Positions 4,294-5,286 of a stretch of DNA of 5,286 nucleotides are shown here, one piece after another (the stretch's first letter is position 1; each line of letters begins with the position of its first letter). Source of the stretch: an uncultured Oscillospiraceae bacterium (GTDB lineage Bacteria; Bacillota; Clostridia; Oscillospirales; Ruminococcaceae); contig CAJTMU010000131.1 of NCBI GenBank assembly GCA_910577365.1, positions 1 through 5,286 on the forward strand, written 5' to 3'. Position numbers and translations under genes: made by a program. The notes under the pieces were generated by a model. The model ran no database searches. It was not told the origin of the DNA and saw only the letters and a program-made list of their open reading frames with translations.

Positions 4294-5286
4294 ATTACAC
4301 GAGCACGAGAAATTCCGGTCTTAATGTGACGAGTGCGCATGCCATCACAAAGGGTCTTTCCGACGAGGGCGGGCTTTATGTTCCTGAGAGTGTTCCTGCG
4401 TTTTCCGAAAAGGAACTGTTGGGAATGTCGGATATGAGTTATGCCGATCGCGCGTTTGAGGTTTTCTCAAGGCTGCTTACCGATTTTACTCCCGAGGAGA
4501 TACGTCATTGCGTCGACAGCGCTTATAACGATAAGAATTTTGATTCGGCAAATATTGCTGAGCTGACGCGTCTTGCCGAGGGGAAATTCATTCTTGAGCT
4601 GTGGCACGGTCCCACTTGCGCCTTTAAGGACATGGCACTTCAGATACTTCCATATTTGCTTACTACCTCTGCGAAGAAGACTGTGGACGGGAAGCATATC
4701 GCGATTCTTGTGGCGACGTCGGGCGATACAGGCAAGGCGGCGTTGGAGGGATTTAAGGACGTTGACGGAACGAGCATAGCGGTGTTCTATCCGGAGGACG
4801 GAGTAAGCCCCATGCAGAAGCGCCAGATGACCACTCAAGATGGCGGAAACGTGTTTGTGTCTGCTGTTAAGGGTAATTTTGATGATTGCCAGAACGGCGT
4901 CAAGGCTATTTTTACAGATAAAGCTATTGCGGAGAAGCTGGCGAAGAATGATATCCTGCTGTCCAGCGCCAACTCCATCAACTGGGGCAGGCTTGCGCCG
5001 CAGATAGTTTACTATATTTCTTCTTATGTGGAACTTGTAAAGAATAAGGAGATTAAATTCGGCGACAAGATAAATGTGGTGGTGCCGACAGGCAATTTTG
5101 GAAATATTCTCGCTGCGTATTACGCAAAGCTTATGGGTATTCCTGTTAATAAGCTGATCTGTGCATCTAACAGCAACAATGTGCTTACTGATTTCATAAA
5201 TACTGGCATTTATGATAGAAACAGAGAGTTCCATACAACGGTATCCCCCTCTATGGATATTCTTATCTCTTCAAATCTTGAGCGTC
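4290..5286 (+). CDS. thrC: Threonine synthase (3' end outside window)
   Basis: This encodes 332 residues before the right edge; full-length relatives of this class are near 480-500 residues. The PLP enzyme converts O-phosphohomoserine to threonine, the last step of the pathway. The N-terminus MNYTSTRNSGLNVTSAHAI resembles the family start, which supports ATG 4290 over the in-frame ATG 4278. GLSDEGGLYVPE (22-33) is typical of ThrC. Lys113 in HGPTCAFKDMALQ is the expected PLP Schiff-base lysine. ATSGDTGKAALEGF (142-155), SPMQKRQM (173-180), SANSINWGRLAPQIVYY (226-242) and the phosphate-binding PTGNFGN (266-272) are all present, as in the long-form class. There is no frameshift in the visible part. 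It is probably transcribed separately from the rplS cluster, or by readthrough, and translation may be controlled by the hairpin and mini-ORF upstream. Confidence 0.96.
   Translation, partial: MNYTSTRNSGLNVTSAHAITKGLSDEGGLYVPESVPAFSEKELLGMSDMSYADRAFEVFSRLLTDFTPEEIRHCVDSAYNDKNFDSANIAELTRLAEGKFILELWHGPTCAFKDMALQILPYLLTTSAKKTVDGKHIAILVATSGDTGKAALEGFKDVDGTSIAVFYPEDGVSPMQKRQMTTQDGGNVFVSAVKGNFDDCQNGVKAIFTDKAIAEKLAKNDILLSSANSINWGRLAPQIVYYISSYVELVKNKEIKFGDKINVVVPTGNFGNILAAYYAKLMGIPVNKLICASNSNNVLTDFINTGIYDRNREFHTTVSPSMDILISSNLER

Noticed and set aside
4467..5234. Long reverse-strand open frame opposite thrC
   Set aside because: It lies wholly antisense to a clearly conserved threonine synthase, and its protein is Ile/Leu/Arg/His-rich without recognisable motifs.

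Overview
The window looks like a chromosomal segment of a low-to-mid-GC Firmicute, most likely a clostridial anaerobe of the Ruminococcus/Oscillospiraceae type. The reasons are strong AGGAGG-type ribosome binding sites, a TTGATT-17-TATAAT sigma-A promoter, and the Firmicutes gene order rplS - lepB - rbgA(ylqF) - rnhB - yraN. Protein style agrees: a single-TM clostridial signal peptidase, a DUF4180 protein, and a long-form threonine synthase. The exact genus is a guess. All genes found are on the + strand; nothing supported was seen on the - strand.

Bases 1-793 hold two small accessory genes: the 3' end of an acidic protein of unknown family (2-373) and a complete DUF4180 gene (431-793). The next 351 bases (794-1144) contain no gene. 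The first part, to about 912, is AT-rich and featureless apart from a small hairpin. It is followed by a near-consensus promoter (913-941) and a roughly 195-nt highly structured 5' leader leading into rplS. In this leader one strand segment can pair either with an upstream or with a downstream partner, as expected of a cis-regulatory RNA for a ribosomal protein gene.

Bases 1145-4145 form a compact housekeeping cluster. rplS (L19) is followed by a GC-rich hairpin lacking a T-tract, so transcripts probably continue into lepB. lepB and rbgA overlap by 4 nt (ATGA). rbgA and rnhB overlap by about 50 nt, where a TTG start with a good Shine-Dalgarno is preferred. rnhB and yraN overlap by 17 nt. The cluster links ribosome structure (L19), large-subunit assembly (RbgA), protein export (signal peptidase I) and nucleic-acid maintenance (RNase HII, YraN).

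Bases 4146-4289 are a non-coding gap with two inverted repeats, a possible promoter, and a short hairpin lying between a Shine-Dalgarno and the start of thrC. A 10-codon mini-ORF there ends in an ATGA overlap with the thrC start. thrC (threonine synthase) runs off the right edge.

No new multi-gene system is evident. The most interesting material is RNA-level: the rplS leader and the thrC leader.
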